Below, piece after piece: positions 16,501 through 24,066 of a DNA stretch of 34,966 nucleotides. Numbering within the stretch: position 1 is the stretch's first letter; the number at the start of each line of letters is the position of its first letter. The translations under genes were made by a program, and so were the position numbers. The stretch comes from Akkermansiaceae bacterium UBA7890 (lineage in GTDB: Bacteria; Verrucomicrobiota; Verrucomicrobiia; Verrucomicrobiales; Akkermansiaceae): positions 1 through 34,966 of the forward strand of contig DLRK01000127.1 of assembly GCA_002501065.1 (NCBI GenBank). The letters are read 5' to 3'. The notes under the pieces are model-generated. The model ran no database searches. It was not told where the DNA came from and saw only the letters and a program-made list of their open reading frames with translations.

Positions 16501-17546
16501 CCGCCATGCCGCCGGTCTTCGCCCAGATGCTGACCCCACAGGATGTGGCGGATCTCACCGCCTATCTGCTCACCCCGAAGAAGGCCGGGGCCACCAGGAC
16601 CGCCCCGCCCCCACCAGTGGAGTCCGAGGCGTCCCCAACCGGCAAAGCCTCCCCCCTTGCGGGGAAACAGTGGGGCAATATGGACAAGGGCTTTTCTCTT
16701 GCCTGCGACGAAATGCGCCTCGCTATCCACTTCGACGGAACAGAAATCGCTTCCTACTACTACCGCCATCCCGAAACGAAACGCCCCTTTTTCGCCCATG
16801 TGAAAACGCCGGGCGGCATTCAGGTCACCCGCAACTTTCCTCCCCGGGAAGGAGTTGATCCGATCGATCACGGCGCCATGCATCCGGGGATCGCCCTTGG
16901 CTTCGCTAATTTTGAGGGGGTGAGTTTCTGGCACAACAACGAGGGAATCGTGATCCAGGAAAAGTTTGCGGGGGAACCCGAGGCGGGACAACAGGCGAAC
17001 TGGACCGTGGAAAATCGCTACCTGGCACCCGGCGGTCGCGAAATGTGCCGCGAGACCGCCAGTTACCGGATCTCGAAGAACCGGGACGGCTTCCTGATTT
17101 CGATGGATTCTCGCCTGCATGGCCCGAAGCCGTTCTGGCTGGGTGTGCGGGAAGAGATGGGCCTCGCCATGCGGGTGGCCACACCCATCATGGTGAAGAA
17201 CAAGGGCTCCATCCTGAGTGCCGGCGGAGGCCGGAATGAAAAAGGGACCTGGGGCAAGGTTGACCGATGGTGGGATTACTACGGCCCCCTCGGCGACAGG
17301 AGCGCCGGGATTCAGCTCATGAGCGGACCGGGCAACCCGCCCGTCTGGTCCCACAGCCGCGACTACGGGGTGCTGGTAGCCAATCCCCTTCCGGTGGACC
17401 GGGCTGACAACCGCGACAAGAAGGTCGTGGTGAAACCGGGCGGGGAATTCCGCCTGCGATTCGGAATCCAGATTCACGAACACGACAAGCGGGAGCAGTT
17501 CGACCCCGAGGCCGCCTACCGGCGCTACCTGAAGATGCCTGAATAG
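13572..17546 (+). CDS. PVC-type secreted haem protein: dehydrogenase propeller, HEAT, cytochrome c and DUF6807
   Basis: A 1324-residue exported protein. After a signal peptide with a long basic N-region (cleavage near the LLADDD sequence) comes a PVC-type dehydrogenase propeller (about 45-440; IDEDGDGTADS and DLDGDDEADEY look like calcium-binding blade loops, and GFRNPWDICFD is typical of the fold). HEAT-like helices follow (about 470-690), then a small beta domain common in PVC proteins (about 715-840), then a cytochrome c domain with CARCH at 882-886 and a candidate distal Met in TSAMPP. The C-terminal 290 residues are a DUF6807 (PmoA-like) domain from about 1032. The likely role is oxidation of a sugar or glycan outside the cytoplasm with electrons passed to haem; the DUF6807 reaction is unknown. 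A TTG at 13545 lies upstream, but the ATG at 13572 is the simpler start. Confidence 0.9.
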   Translation: MNSTFRTGQPTSNQGITPLLRAGTGLQVAFLALCLPATGPLLADDDFPIVPGDLEVSLFARDPLVRNPCALAFDGKGRLCVGMGPQYRKPKPGTPGDSVWILIDEDGDGTADSRKEYATGFNSIQGLAWRGGDLYVANAPDLTIARDLDGDDEADEYVRLYTDLGNLEHGLHGLNFGPDGKLYMSKGNSKGLTQPPHRVAPGPFRELWGVKTPGLPDFPAPIVYKKGHYQKNYHDPADDWGLCGGILRCDPDGSNLEIVSRGFRNPWDICFDDEFNWLGTDNDQTLGDKIFSPFFGAHFGWGHMWAYDWQGDQHLPTAPSAGPLFEGSGTGVIFCGLESYPEKYRDVFLINDWLRREIYLYRPRWNGAWMQSDRGKLEIFAHAGGGRAMGQSEGRRFDPVDLELGPDGAIYIASWGRQYGLQEENGRQVNEGRIYRIWPTEAPPDPTVGQSPHRRKPMARWTPGELFQDLGSHVPAWRTNAQMEVLTRKRNDPDDAIQALPRTKRLETWTTWTMGLRNPGAAQDATLLRMMLDPSSPGAKQVMRLLAHRVNARGGNELPDLARSQLKSKDARRRHETVLAMWQVGETRWNEDLLQLIAHEKDRVVSYSAWGALRELMPNGERRRLLSDPRPAVRRAALLSLLEEDALTEPEIRAMLADSDRDTAALAKVRLGGKARTEIRGNSLERGTDPEETTEAGRAPGPRPVSVVSDIQSRKSARYEEAYLTLGTKAYTDRRYRIKDLPSELEGLTFIRAANNDADHERGSFLKINLRYPSTVFLADDMRGDQLPAWARGKWAPTKLVLSTDDASHRLFKADFPAGEVLFGPNREGVKGRKSNYLVIPRPKILAPPQQPSTVEAVLPLIAKANAEHGRALFLSRSGADCARCHKLEGMGNVFAPDLHDIATRAPAEFIVRSILEPSAIITEGFVLHVVKTRSGEHIPGIVIKETARAVTLALMDSSTRVVATTDITSRETVPTSAMPPVFAQMLTPQDVADLTAYLLTPKKAGATRTAPPPPVESEASPTGKASPLAGKQWGNMDKGFSLACDEMRLAIHFDGTEIASYYYRHPETKRPFFAHVKTPGGIQVTRNFPPREGVDPIDHGAMHPGIALGFANFEGVSFWHNNEGIVIQEKFAGEPEAGQQANWTVENRYLAPGGREMCRETASYRISKNRDGFLISMDSRLHGPKPFWLGVREEMGLAMRVATPIMVKNKGSILSAGGGRNEKGTWGKVDRWWDYYGPLGDRSAGIQLMSGPGNPPVWSHSRDYGVLVANPLPVDRADNRDKKVVVKPGGEFRLRFGIQIHEHDKREQFDPEAAYRRYLKMPE

Positions 17547-17883
17547 CTCTTCTCCCCCGATTTCAAGATGACAGGCGCGCCCCAAGTGGATTGGCAGGAA
17601 TGGACGCACTCCGGATCTCGCCAGTAATAACAGCTGTTCCTCCCCTGCCCCGAAAAGCGCTCCGGCCATGACCCGCACCAGGGCGTCGTCCGGGAGTTAT
17701 TGACGGCGAGGCCGCCTTCTCGGAACCTGTCGTCATCGCATGAAATCCAACTCCCACGGATTGCGCTCCCGATTCTGGTCGGCCGGGTTGGTAATTGCCG
17801 CTTCGACCACGACCTGACCGCAGACGCAAACCGGGCGCTTCAGTAACACCTCCCGCCTCCGCAATACATTCAGCCGGCCCATC
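17547..17883. other. 337-bp intergenic region
   Basis: This lies between the DUF6807 haem protein and the 2-hydroxyacid dehydrogenase, both on the plus strand. It contains a 10-bp palindrome AACAGCTGTT at 17629-17638 that could be a small operator half, but it occurs alone. No clear terminator, promoter or gene remnant was found. A short minus-strand reading (17733-17882) has no recognisable family. Confidence 0.5.
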
Positions 17884-18876
17884 ATGAGCATTCCAAAGGT
17901 CGTCATCACGGACTTCATCGCCGAACCCCTTGTTTTCGAGCGGGAAGTGATCGGTGACGAAGCAGAGATCGTGGCCCTGGAAGCCATGGGCGAGGAGGAA
18001 CTGGCAGGCCGGATCGAGGATGCGGCCGCCGTGATCTGTTATCACTACCTCTCCATCACGCGGACAACCCTTGAGCGCCTGCAGAACTGCAAGGCCATCG
18101 TGAGAGGCGGGGTGGGCTATGACAACGTCGACTGCGTGACCGCACGCGAACACGGGATTCCCGTCTGCAATGTGCCGGATTACGGGACCGAAGAGGTGGC
18201 CGACTCGGCGCTGGGCATGATGATCTCCCTCGCCCGTGGCACCCACTTCCTGCATAGCCGGCTGCGTCGTGGAGTGGGCGACTGGAACGTGGAGCAGGCC
18301 ACGCCCATCCCGCGTCTGCGCGGACGCGTGCTGGGCATCATCGGCTGCGGCCGGATCGGCTCCGCGGTGGCTCTCCGTGCCAAAACCTTCGGCCTTGAGG
18401 TGATCTTCTATGATCCCTACGTCCCGGACGGCCTGGACAAGGCGCTGGGCATCCGGCGGGTGGACAGTCTGGAGGAGTTGCTGACCCGGTCCTACATCAT
18501 GAGCCTGCACTGCCCTCTTACCCGGGAAACGACAAACATCGTCGGGGCAGACGAACTGGCCGCCATGCAGCCGGGCAGTTTCCTGGTCAATACCGCCCGG
18601 GGCGGATTGGTCGATACCGCGGCCGTGGTGGATTCCCTTGCCGCGGGCCATCTGCGGGGTGCCGGCATTGACGTTCTGGAGCAGGAGCCGCCCGGGGAAG
18701 ATTCGCCGGTTCTCAGGGCCTGGCGCGATCCCGCGCACCCCGCCCACGACCGGCTCTTTCTCAATCCGCATGCCGCCTTTTACTGCGAAGAGGGCGGCGA
18801 GGAATTCCGCTCCAAGACCGCCCGGGAGTGCCTGCGCGCCATCCGCGGTGAACCACTGCGCAACGTGGTGAACTGA
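17884..18876 (+). CDS. D-isomer-specific 2-hydroxyacid dehydrogenase (CtBP/phosphoglycerate dehydrogenase-like)
   Basis: A 330-residue cytosolic NAD(P)-dependent oxidoreductase that interconverts 2-keto acids and D-2-hydroxy acids. The Rossmann signature GCGRIG is at 154-159. The catalytic triad is complete: R239 (NTARGG), E268 (LEQEPP) and H296 (NPHAAFY). VRGGVGYDNVD near residue 73 is the typical substrate-domain strand. Overall the sequence is closest to the CtBP-like branch. There is no C-terminal ACT domain, so it is not a classical serine-pathway SerA. Its natural substrate cannot be read from the sequence. It converges on the D-amino-acid operon, whose products (2-keto acids from D-amino-acid deamination) would be plausible substrates, but it is transcribed from the opposite strand. 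The ATG at 17884 begins a standard N-terminus. Confidence 0.9.
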   Translation: MSIPKVVITDFIAEPLVFEREVIGDEAEIVALEAMGEEELAGRIEDAAAVICYHYLSITRTTLERLQNCKAIVRGGVGYDNVDCVTAREHGIPVCNVPDYGTEEVADSALGMMISLARGTHFLHSRLRRGVGDWNVEQATPIPRLRGRVLGIIGCGRIGSAVALRAKTFGLEVIFYDPYVPDGLDKALGIRRVDSLEELLTRSYIMSLHCPLTRETTNIVGADELAAMQPGSFLVNTARGGLVDTAAVVDSLAAGHLRGAGIDVLEQEPPGEDSPVLRAWRDPAHPAHDRLFLNPHAAFYCEEGGEEFRSKTARECLRAIRGEPLRNVVN

Positions 18877-18929
18877 GAGAATGGCGCCGTGGGAAGCTCG
18901 CCAAGCGGGGCACTCCCCCGACAGGCGAA

Positions 18930-19061
18930 TCAGCAGGTCGCCCGGCCCCAGATACCGCAGCGGGCTTCCAACCCAGTCAGGCGCTGGCAGATGGCGAAGT
19001 CGATGCCGCGCCTACCACCGGTGACAACGGCCTTTCGTCCTCCGGGATTGATCTTGTTCAC
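18930..19061 (-). pseudogene. Truncated short-chain dehydrogenase/reductase (N-terminal fragment)
   Basis: The minus strand from 19061 reads 43 codons from a GTG to a TGA at 18932-18930. The translation contains GGRKAVVTGGRRGIDFAIC and continues to CGIWGR, the first beta-alpha-beta unit of an SDR Rossmann fold (usual form 'KxAVVTGGxRGIGxAIAxRL...GAxVxIWDR'). The third glycine of GxxxGxG has become Asp. The GTG overlaps the dipeptidase stop (GTGA), the arrangement expected for a translationally coupled next gene. About 200 further residues of a normal SDR, including the YxxxK active site, are missing; the sequence beyond the stop does not resemble an SDR in this frame. It is most likely the surviving 5' end of a deleted operon gene. 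Confidence 0.65.
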
Positions 19062-20137
19062 GGTGACTGGCTTGGAAGGTGTTTCCGCAGGAAGCGAATA
19101 AAGTTGCCGTGGAGAACCTTGTCGACGTCTTCCGTCGAGTAACCCCGCTTCTCAAGCAATTCTCCCACCCGCTGCAGGGCGGCAATGGACTGGACGTCCT
19201 GGGGCATCTGTTCGACCCCGAACCCACCGTCAAGATCCGAACCAATCCCCACATGATCGGCATTTCCCGCCAGTTGACAGATGTGATCGGTGTGATCGAG
19301 CAGGTGCTCAAGATTCAGCCCGGCCCCCCGGGGGGTGGTAATTCCCCTGCGCCAGCCCGGCACCATCATCCAGGCGTCAAGGGCTCCTCCGATCACCGCT
19401 CCCCGTTCGATCAGGCGCATGATCTGTTCGTCCGAGATCTGCCGCGGGTCATCGACGAGGGTCCGACAGTTCGAGTGACTGGCCCACACCGGCCCGTGGT
19501 AGAGATCAAGCACGTCGTGGAATGTCCGGTCACAAAGGTGCGTGGTGTCGAGGATCATCCCGAGCCGGTCCATCTCGCGGATCAACTCGCCCCCCGGTTC
19601 TGAGAGCGGACCGTCCTGGTCGTGACCCAGGGCATAGCGGCCCACTCCGTAATGGGCGGGCCCGAGGGCCCGCAGGCCCTGCTCCCAGGACTGCTCGAGA
19701 TGTCCTGGAGTGCGGATCGAATCGGCCCCTTCGAGACTGAGGATATATCCAATCGCGCCCTCTGAAACGCCCTCCTCCCATCGGTCCAGCACCCGTCCCA
19801 GGGAGACCTGATCAACGATCTGCTCCAACTCCCCCGCTTCCTCCATGGCGCGATACCAGGCCAGTTGTCCCTGCGTCTGGCCCCAGGCGATCTCGGGCGC
19901 GTTCCACCCCGAGGCCACCGCGCCCGGCTTCATGCAGCCGGCCAGCAGGGTGGCCACGCACAGGCCGACTCCACCCCGCCGCATCTCCGGGAAGCACACC
20001 ACACCCCGTCCCCGCCCCCCCAGGTCATCCAGGCCCGCTTCTTCCCTCCGGATCTCGTCCAGCTCCCTGCGCAGGTCACGATTATAATCGATCGCGCCGA
20101 GTGACAGGTCGAGATGGGCATCGAAGATCAGTTTCAT
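19058..20137 (-). CDS. Membrane dipeptidase family (M19) metallopeptidase
   Basis: A 359-residue amidohydrolase-fold dipeptidase. M19 zinc-site residues are visible in order: H8 and D10 (DAHLDLS), the bridging E136 (LSLEGAD), H200 (DTTHLCDRT), H221 (ASHSNCR) and the Asp of GIGSDLDGG. The family hydrolyses dipeptides, often with a D-residue at the C-terminal side, as well as some N-acyl-D-amino acids and beta-lactams. There is no signal peptide, so it acts in the cytoplasm on imported substrate. The ATG at 20137 was chosen because the fold starts there and a GAGGG ribosome-binding site overlaps the preceding stop; the longer in-frame start would overlap the upstream gene. It sits 11 bp downstream of the PLP enzyme gene and overlaps the SDR remnant, so it belongs to the transporter operon. 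Confidence 0.92.
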   Translation of the reverse strand: MKLIFDAHLDLSLGAIDYNRDLRRELDEIRREEAGLDDLGGRGRGVVCFPEMRRGGVGLCVATLLAGCMKPGAVASGWNAPEIAWGQTQGQLAWYRAMEEAGELEQIVDQVSLGRVLDRWEEGVSEGAIGYILSLEGADSIRTPGHLEQSWEQGLRALGPAHYGVGRYALGHDQDGPLSEPGGELIREMDRLGMILDTTHLCDRTFHDVLDLYHGPVWASHSNCRTLVDDPRQISDEQIMRLIERGAVIGGALDAWMMVPGWRRGITTPRGAGLNLEHLLDHTDHICQLAGNADHVGIGSDLDGGFGVEQMPQDVQSIAALQRVGELLEKRGYSTEDVDKVLHGNFIRFLRKHLPSQSP

Positions 20138-20148
20138 CGCCGTGGCCC

Positions 20149-21261
20149 TCAGATTGTCAACCGCCGGTTGCGGGCCGTCACCTCCCAACTCTCCCCGGTG
20201 ATCGCGCCATCGCGAATCAGGAACGCCTCCTGATAAAGCGCCACGGTGGGGCAGATGTGATGGGGCACTCCCAGATAAGCCTCCCCCAGGGCATGGCGCC
20301 CGGACTCTTCAACCTCCACCACGAGGTGTTCCTCACTGTGGCCGATGGCCCGCGCATCCTCAAGGCCGGGCAGGTGGACACGCTTATCGAGAGGGCCCTC
20401 CGAGGCGAGGGCCTTGTGCCCCAGGTCGAGGCAAAGGCGATTCCTTCCGGGTTTACTCACGATGCGGGTGAGGACCACCGCCGCATTCTCGAAGGGTAGA
20501 TCGGGATACGCCGTGCCGTAACCATGATCCCAGAAGAGGGCGGTCCCGGGACTGCATTGCCACCCACGCTCACCGGCGTGGAACCCGAAGGTCGGCGAAC
20601 CGCCGCCCACCACCGCCGGAACGGAGTGCCCCGCCACGGCAAGCGCATCGAGAAGAACCTGGACCGACTCCATCGCCCCCGACCAGCTTTCCCGTCGCTC
20701 GGTCACCCCGGGCGCACGCACATGACCGTCGTAGACATGCACCCCGCCGAAGCGGATGCCGTTGGCCGTGGTAATGGCCTCCACCAGCGAGACCGCATCA
20801 TCAACCGAACAGGTTCCCGTGCGCGCCATCCCGCAATCAAAGTCAACGAATGCCGCCAACTCCACCCCGGCCGCGAGACAGGGTGCGATCATCCCCGGCA
20901 GCACGTCCGCGCTGTCCACCAGGAAGGCCAGTTGCCCGTGGGGATACGCCATGGCCAATCGCACAAGGCGGTCCTGGCCGGGCCCCACCACGGGGTAGGC
21001 CAGGAGCACGTCCCGGGCTCCTGCCGCGAGACACATCTCCACCTCCGCGATGGTGGAGGCCTTGAACTTGTCGATGCCCGCTGCCAACTGCAGGCGCACC
21101 ACTGCATCCATCTTGTGCGTCTTGACATGCGGACGGAGCCGTTCCGGCCCTCCGCACAGCTCAATCATGCGTTCGATATTGGACTGCACCCGCCCGGGCC
21201 ACACCAGCAGGGACGGCGAGGCAACCCGCTCCAAGCCGCTCACCTGGAACTGTTCGCACAT
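20149..21261 (-). CDS. PLP-dependent D-threonine aldolase/D-serine dehydratase-like enzyme (fold type III)
   Basis: A 370-residue member of the DSD1/D-threonine aldolase family: an alanine-racemase-type barrel (about 1-260) plus a C-terminal beta domain. The PLP lysine is K47 in RPHVKTHK. The zinc pair typical of the family's C-terminal domain is present as H335 and C337 (PHHICPTV), the His-x-Cys form I associate with eukaryotic-type D-serine dehydratase. PVVGPGQDRLVRL and VDFDCGMARTGT are other family blocks. The enzyme removes or cleaves D-3-hydroxy amino acids (D-serine, D-threonine or D-3-hydroxyaspartate); which one cannot be decided here. The ATG at 21261 is preceded by AGGAAA overlapping the RidA stop, a clear coupled ribosome-binding site. 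RidA next door suggests that the reaction releases an enamine/imine. Confidence 0.9.
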   Translation of the reverse strand: MCEQFQVSGLERVASPSLLVWPGRVQSNIERMIELCGGPERLRPHVKTHKMDAVVRLQLAAGIDKFKASTIAEVEMCLAAGARDVLLAYPVVGPGQDRLVRLAMAYPHGQLAFLVDSADVLPGMIAPCLAAGVELAAFVDFDCGMARTGTCSVDDAVSLVEAITTANGIRFGGVHVYDGHVRAPGVTERRESWSGAMESVQVLLDALAVAGHSVPAVVGGGSPTFGFHAGERGWQCSPGTALFWDHGYGTAYPDLPFENAAVVLTRIVSKPGRNRLCLDLGHKALASEGPLDKRVHLPGLEDARAIGHSEEHLVVEVEESGRHALGEAYLGVPHHICPTVALYQEAFLIRDGAITGESWEVTARNRRLTI

Positions 21262-21270
21262 TTCTGTTTC

Positions 21271-21735
21271 CTAGGAAGTGATCTCGATGATCATCTCGAT
21301 CTCGACCGCGATGCCTCCAGGCAGCGTGTTGGAAGGCAGGGCGCTGCGCGCACCCACCCCGGTCTCCGTCCCATAGAGCTCCGCGAAGAGATCGCTGCAT
21401 CCATTGATCACCTTGGGCTGATCCACAAAGTCGTCTGTGGAGTTGACGAACCCGAGGGTTTTCACCACCCGGGCCACGCGATCGAGACTACCCAGGGCAC
21501 TGCGGATGGTGGCAAGGAGGGCCAGACCGGTTTCCCTGGCCGCCGCATAACCACCTTCCACGTCCATGTCCTCTCCCACCCGGCCGATGGTCAGGCTGCC
21601 ATCTTCCCTGAGCGGGCCATGACCGGAAAGATGCGCGAGGTTGCCCACGATCACGATTGGCTTGTAAACGCCCATCGGCTTGGGAGCTGCGGGCAGTTCG
21701 AGATTCAATTCCTTGAGTTTTTCTTCAGCGCTCAT
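21271..21735 (-). CDS. RidA/YjgF/UK114 family protein (enamine/imine deaminase)
   Basis: A 154-residue RidA-family protein. R130 (GARSALP) and E145 (VEIEM) sit 15 residues apart, matching the catalytic R105/E120 of Escherichia coli RidA, so an active enamine/imine hydrolase is likely. It has the longer N-terminus (KPIVIVGNLAHLSGHGPL) of the roughly 150-residue subgroup often found in catabolic operons. RidA hydrolyses 2-aminoacrylate and related imines released by PLP enzymes before they damage other PLP enzymes. The gene lies 9 bp upstream of the D-amino-acid PLP enzyme and 64 bp downstream of the symporter, and the pairing supports a deaminating function for the neighbour. No clear Shine-Dalgarno sequence precedes the ATG at 21735. 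Confidence 0.92.
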   Translation of the reverse strand: MSAEEKLKELNLELPAAPKPMGVYKPIVIVGNLAHLSGHGPLREDGSLTIGRVGEDMDVEGGYAAARETGLALLATIRSALGSLDRVARVVKTLGFVNSTDDFVDQPKVINGCSDLFAELYGTETGVGARSALPSNTLPGGIAVEIEMIIEITS

Positions 21736-21799
21736 TGATGAAGTGGGAAGTTAGCGATTAAGACAATGGGCGCGACTCGAAATTTATTCTGAGTCGGTG

Positions 21800-23683
21800 T
21801 CAGGTCCCGAAGTAGCGCTCCACCAGTTCCTGATCCGGCTTGCGGCCCAGGAGGGTGATCACAACGAGAACCAGCAGGTTGGCGGACGAGGCCCAGATGA
21901 AAGGATGAATATTGAAGGGGCTGAAGGCGCTGAACTCGCCGTTCACTTTCCAGCCGATGAGGTAGAAGAGCAACATGATCGCCCCCCCGATGATCATCCC
22001 CGCCACCGCCGCGTTGGCCGTCATTCTTCGCCAATAGAGAGCGAGCACGACCGGCACCAGGAAACAGGCTCCCAGCCCGCCCGAGGCGAATACGATCAGG
22101 GTCTGGAGAAACTCGGGCGGGTTCAGCACGAACAGGACCGCGAGGAAACCGACACACAGAGTCGTCCAGTAACTGAGCCGCGCGATCGTCTTCTCCGAGA
22201 CGTCGTGCTTTGCGTTCTGCTGGTAGACATCCCGGACCACTCCGGAAGAGACCAGCAGGAGAAAGCTGTCCACACTCGACATCACGGCCGCAAAAGGAGC
22301 CGCCACCAGGATCCCCGCCAACCAGGGAACCCCGGCATTGCTGGTCACCAGGCTCGCCATCTCCGGCATGATCCGGTCTGGAGTGATCTCCATCCCCGGC
22401 AGGAGAATCCGCGCACTCGTGAAGACCAGGACGAGGGGCAGATAGATCAGGGTGAAGAAAATCCCCACGAAGAGAATCGAACGCCGCAGCACCACCGTGT
22501 CCCGGTAAGCCATCTGGCGCACCATGTAGCTCGGCTGACCCGCCCCCGAAAAGTTCCAGAAGGCGAAGAAGCTCAGAGCCAGGAGGACCGGCAGGAACCC
22601 CTCCGGCTTGGTGCGGTGCGGACCCGGGGCGGTCAGGTAGACGCCTTCCTGTCCGGCGCCATACTTGTAAGGCTCGCGTTCGAGGATGCGCGCCGTGACG
22701 TCCCGCCGCACTTCACCCGCGAGCCGCTCGGCCTCTTCTGTGGAAGTGACGATGAGCACCTCGGCCGGTATCGCTTCCTTCGAAACCGTGCCGGCCTCCT
22801 TGAGCCTCAAGATCTCTCCGCCCTTGGAAGCCAGCCAGGTCCCCTTCGGAAGAGAGAGCCCTTCGCCCCCGGACTCCGCAAAAAAGGTTGCGGTCCCGAA
22901 CTCCGGCGGCGTCTGCTTCTCCAGTTGCCGCGTCGCATTTTCCAGGCCGCCCACCTGGGAAAGGGTCAGGGTCAGGAGAATCAGGACCCCTGCCAGCATG
23001 ACGAGCCCCTGCATCACGTCGGTCCAAACCACCGCCCGGAAGCCCCCGTAAGCGGTGTAGGCAATCACCGCGAGCGCAAAGAAGCACAGGCACACCAGGT
23101 AGTCCCCATCTGCGGAGCCGATCCAGAACCAGCCCTCGGTAGCACGCTCGACGGCCGTGACCACGGTCTGGTAGAAGGGGACTCCGCCAAAGAGAGTGGC
23201 CATGATGGCAGCCCCCGCTTTGAACTGGGCCAGGATGTAAAAGAAGGTGAAGATCACCACCAGGACCGTGGCGGCATTGCCCACCCCGTTGCTGCCAAAG
23301 CGCTTGCGGAGGAGTTCGGGAATGGTGATCGCTCCGGCGATGCGGCCCACCTGGTTGATGCGCTTCGCGATGAGACTGAGGGCCACCAGAGGCACCACCA
23401 TGTAGCCGCCGATCCACCACGCCAGCGACCAGCCATGAGTGTAGATCAGGGCAGGGAAGCCCATGAAGCTCCCGCCACTGGCCATGGTAGCGGCATAAGT
23501 CAGGGCAAAGGCCCACATCCCGAAGTTGCGACCGCCCAGATAGTATTCCCCCACGAACGACTTCCCCTTCCGGGCCCGCCCGGCCAGATAGGCAATGATG
23601 AAGACCACCACCACATAACCCAGGAAGCACACCAGAGCCGAACTCGACGCGCCCGCCGCCGCGATCAGGTTCGGGCCACTCAT
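21800..23683 (-). CDS. Sodium:solute symporter (SSS family)
   Basis: A 627-residue inner-membrane transporter with about 13 hydrophobic helices. Features of the SSS/PanF-like family are EYYLGGRNFGMWAFALTY near the first helices, TYAATMASGGSFMGFPAL, and YGGFRAVVWTDVMQG in the middle. It uses the sodium gradient to import small solutes such as amino acids, sugars or pantothenate. Between two helices (about residues 260-370) is a hydrophilic insertion of roughly 110 residues that ordinary SSS proteins of about 480-550 residues lack. Its ATG overlaps the stop of the small YhdT-like gene (ATGA), the expected two-gene transporter arrangement. Downstream RidA, PLP enzyme and dipeptidase genes point to an amino-acid derivative or dipeptide as the substrate. 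Confidence 0.92.
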   Translation of the reverse strand: MSGPNLIAAAGASSSALVCFLGYVVVVFIIAYLAGRARKGKSFVGEYYLGGRNFGMWAFALTYAATMASGGSFMGFPALIYTHGWSLAWWIGGYMVVPLVALSLIAKRINQVGRIAGAITIPELLRKRFGSNGVGNAATVLVVIFTFFYILAQFKAGAAIMATLFGGVPFYQTVVTAVERATEGWFWIGSADGDYLVCLCFFALAVIAYTAYGGFRAVVWTDVMQGLVMLAGVLILLTLTLSQVGGLENATRQLEKQTPPEFGTATFFAESGGEGLSLPKGTWLASKGGEILRLKEAGTVSKEAIPAEVLIVTSTEEAERLAGEVRRDVTARILEREPYKYGAGQEGVYLTAPGPHRTKPEGFLPVLLALSFFAFWNFSGAGQPSYMVRQMAYRDTVVLRRSILFVGIFFTLIYLPLVLVFTSARILLPGMEITPDRIMPEMASLVTSNAGVPWLAGILVAAPFAAVMSSVDSFLLLVSSGVVRDVYQQNAKHDVSEKTIARLSYWTTLCVGFLAVLFVLNPPEFLQTLIVFASGGLGACFLVPVVLALYWRRMTANAAVAGMIIGGAIMLLFYLIGWKVNGEFSAFSPFNIHPFIWASSANLLVLVVITLLGRKPDQELVERYFGT

Positions 23684-24003
23684 GGGCGCTCGGGGGTGGA
23701 ATCCTCTGCCGGATCGTCCCGGTCCGGATCGAGGTCAGTGTCCTTCATGAAGACCATCGAGAACCAAAACGTGAAACCACAGGCCGCAATCCACGGCAAA
23801 ACCACCCCGAAGAATGCCCAGCGCGGCATCCCTACAACAGTCTCCACAGGTTTGTCCGGATCGAGTTGGGACCCGAGGCCGCATACCAAGCCGGTCCAGA
23901 CCAGGAACACCAGCCAGGCAATGACAATGACCACCGTTTCGCGGCTCGATTGACGGAACGATTCCCCCAGTCGCTTGTTTCTGTCCTCCTCCGGCCTCAC
24001 CAT
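23680..24003 (-). CDS. Small membrane protein, YhdT/DUF997-like, symporter partner
   Basis: A 107-residue protein with two predicted membrane helices (about 24-45 and 66-86) and a very acidic C-terminus (DTDLDPDRDDPAED). Length, topology and position, directly before an SSS symporter with a 4-bp ATGA overlap, match the YhdT/DUF997 proteins that accompany PanF-like symporters. The assignment rests on these features more than on a strong sequence motif. It is probably the first gene of the operon running to about 18930. The ATG at 24003 has no strong ribosome-binding site. The 63 bp before it separate it from the sialate-type esterase gene on the same strand, and no terminator is visible there. 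Confidence 0.72.
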   Translation of the reverse strand: MVRPEEDRNKRLGESFRQSSRETVVIVIAWLVFLVWTGLVCGLGSQLDPDKPVETVVGMPRWAFFGVVLPWIAACGFTFWFSMVFMKDTDLDPDRDDPAEDSTPERP

Positions 24004-24066
24004 TCCGCCAACAAGTAGAGAGGATTCAGGGGAGCATCAAGAATCATCCCCGGAGGCACCATTCCC

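Noticed and set aside
17733..17882. Minus-strand 50-codon reading ending NPWELDFMR
   Set aside because: Too short, no ribosome-binding site and no recognisable domain; its longer form is antisense to the start of the 2-hydroxyacid dehydrogenase.
17563..18771. Minus-strand 402-codon frame opposite the 2-hydroxyacid dehydrogenase
   Set aside because: The plus-strand enzyme has a complete NAD motif and catalytic triad; the antisense translation has no recognisable family.
21797..23953. Plus-strand open frame of 718 codons opposite the symporter
   Set aside because: It is rich in Arg, His, Glu and Gln with no domain or signal, and lies opposite a clear 13-helix transporter. Long antisense frames are expected in GC-rich DNA with this codon bias.
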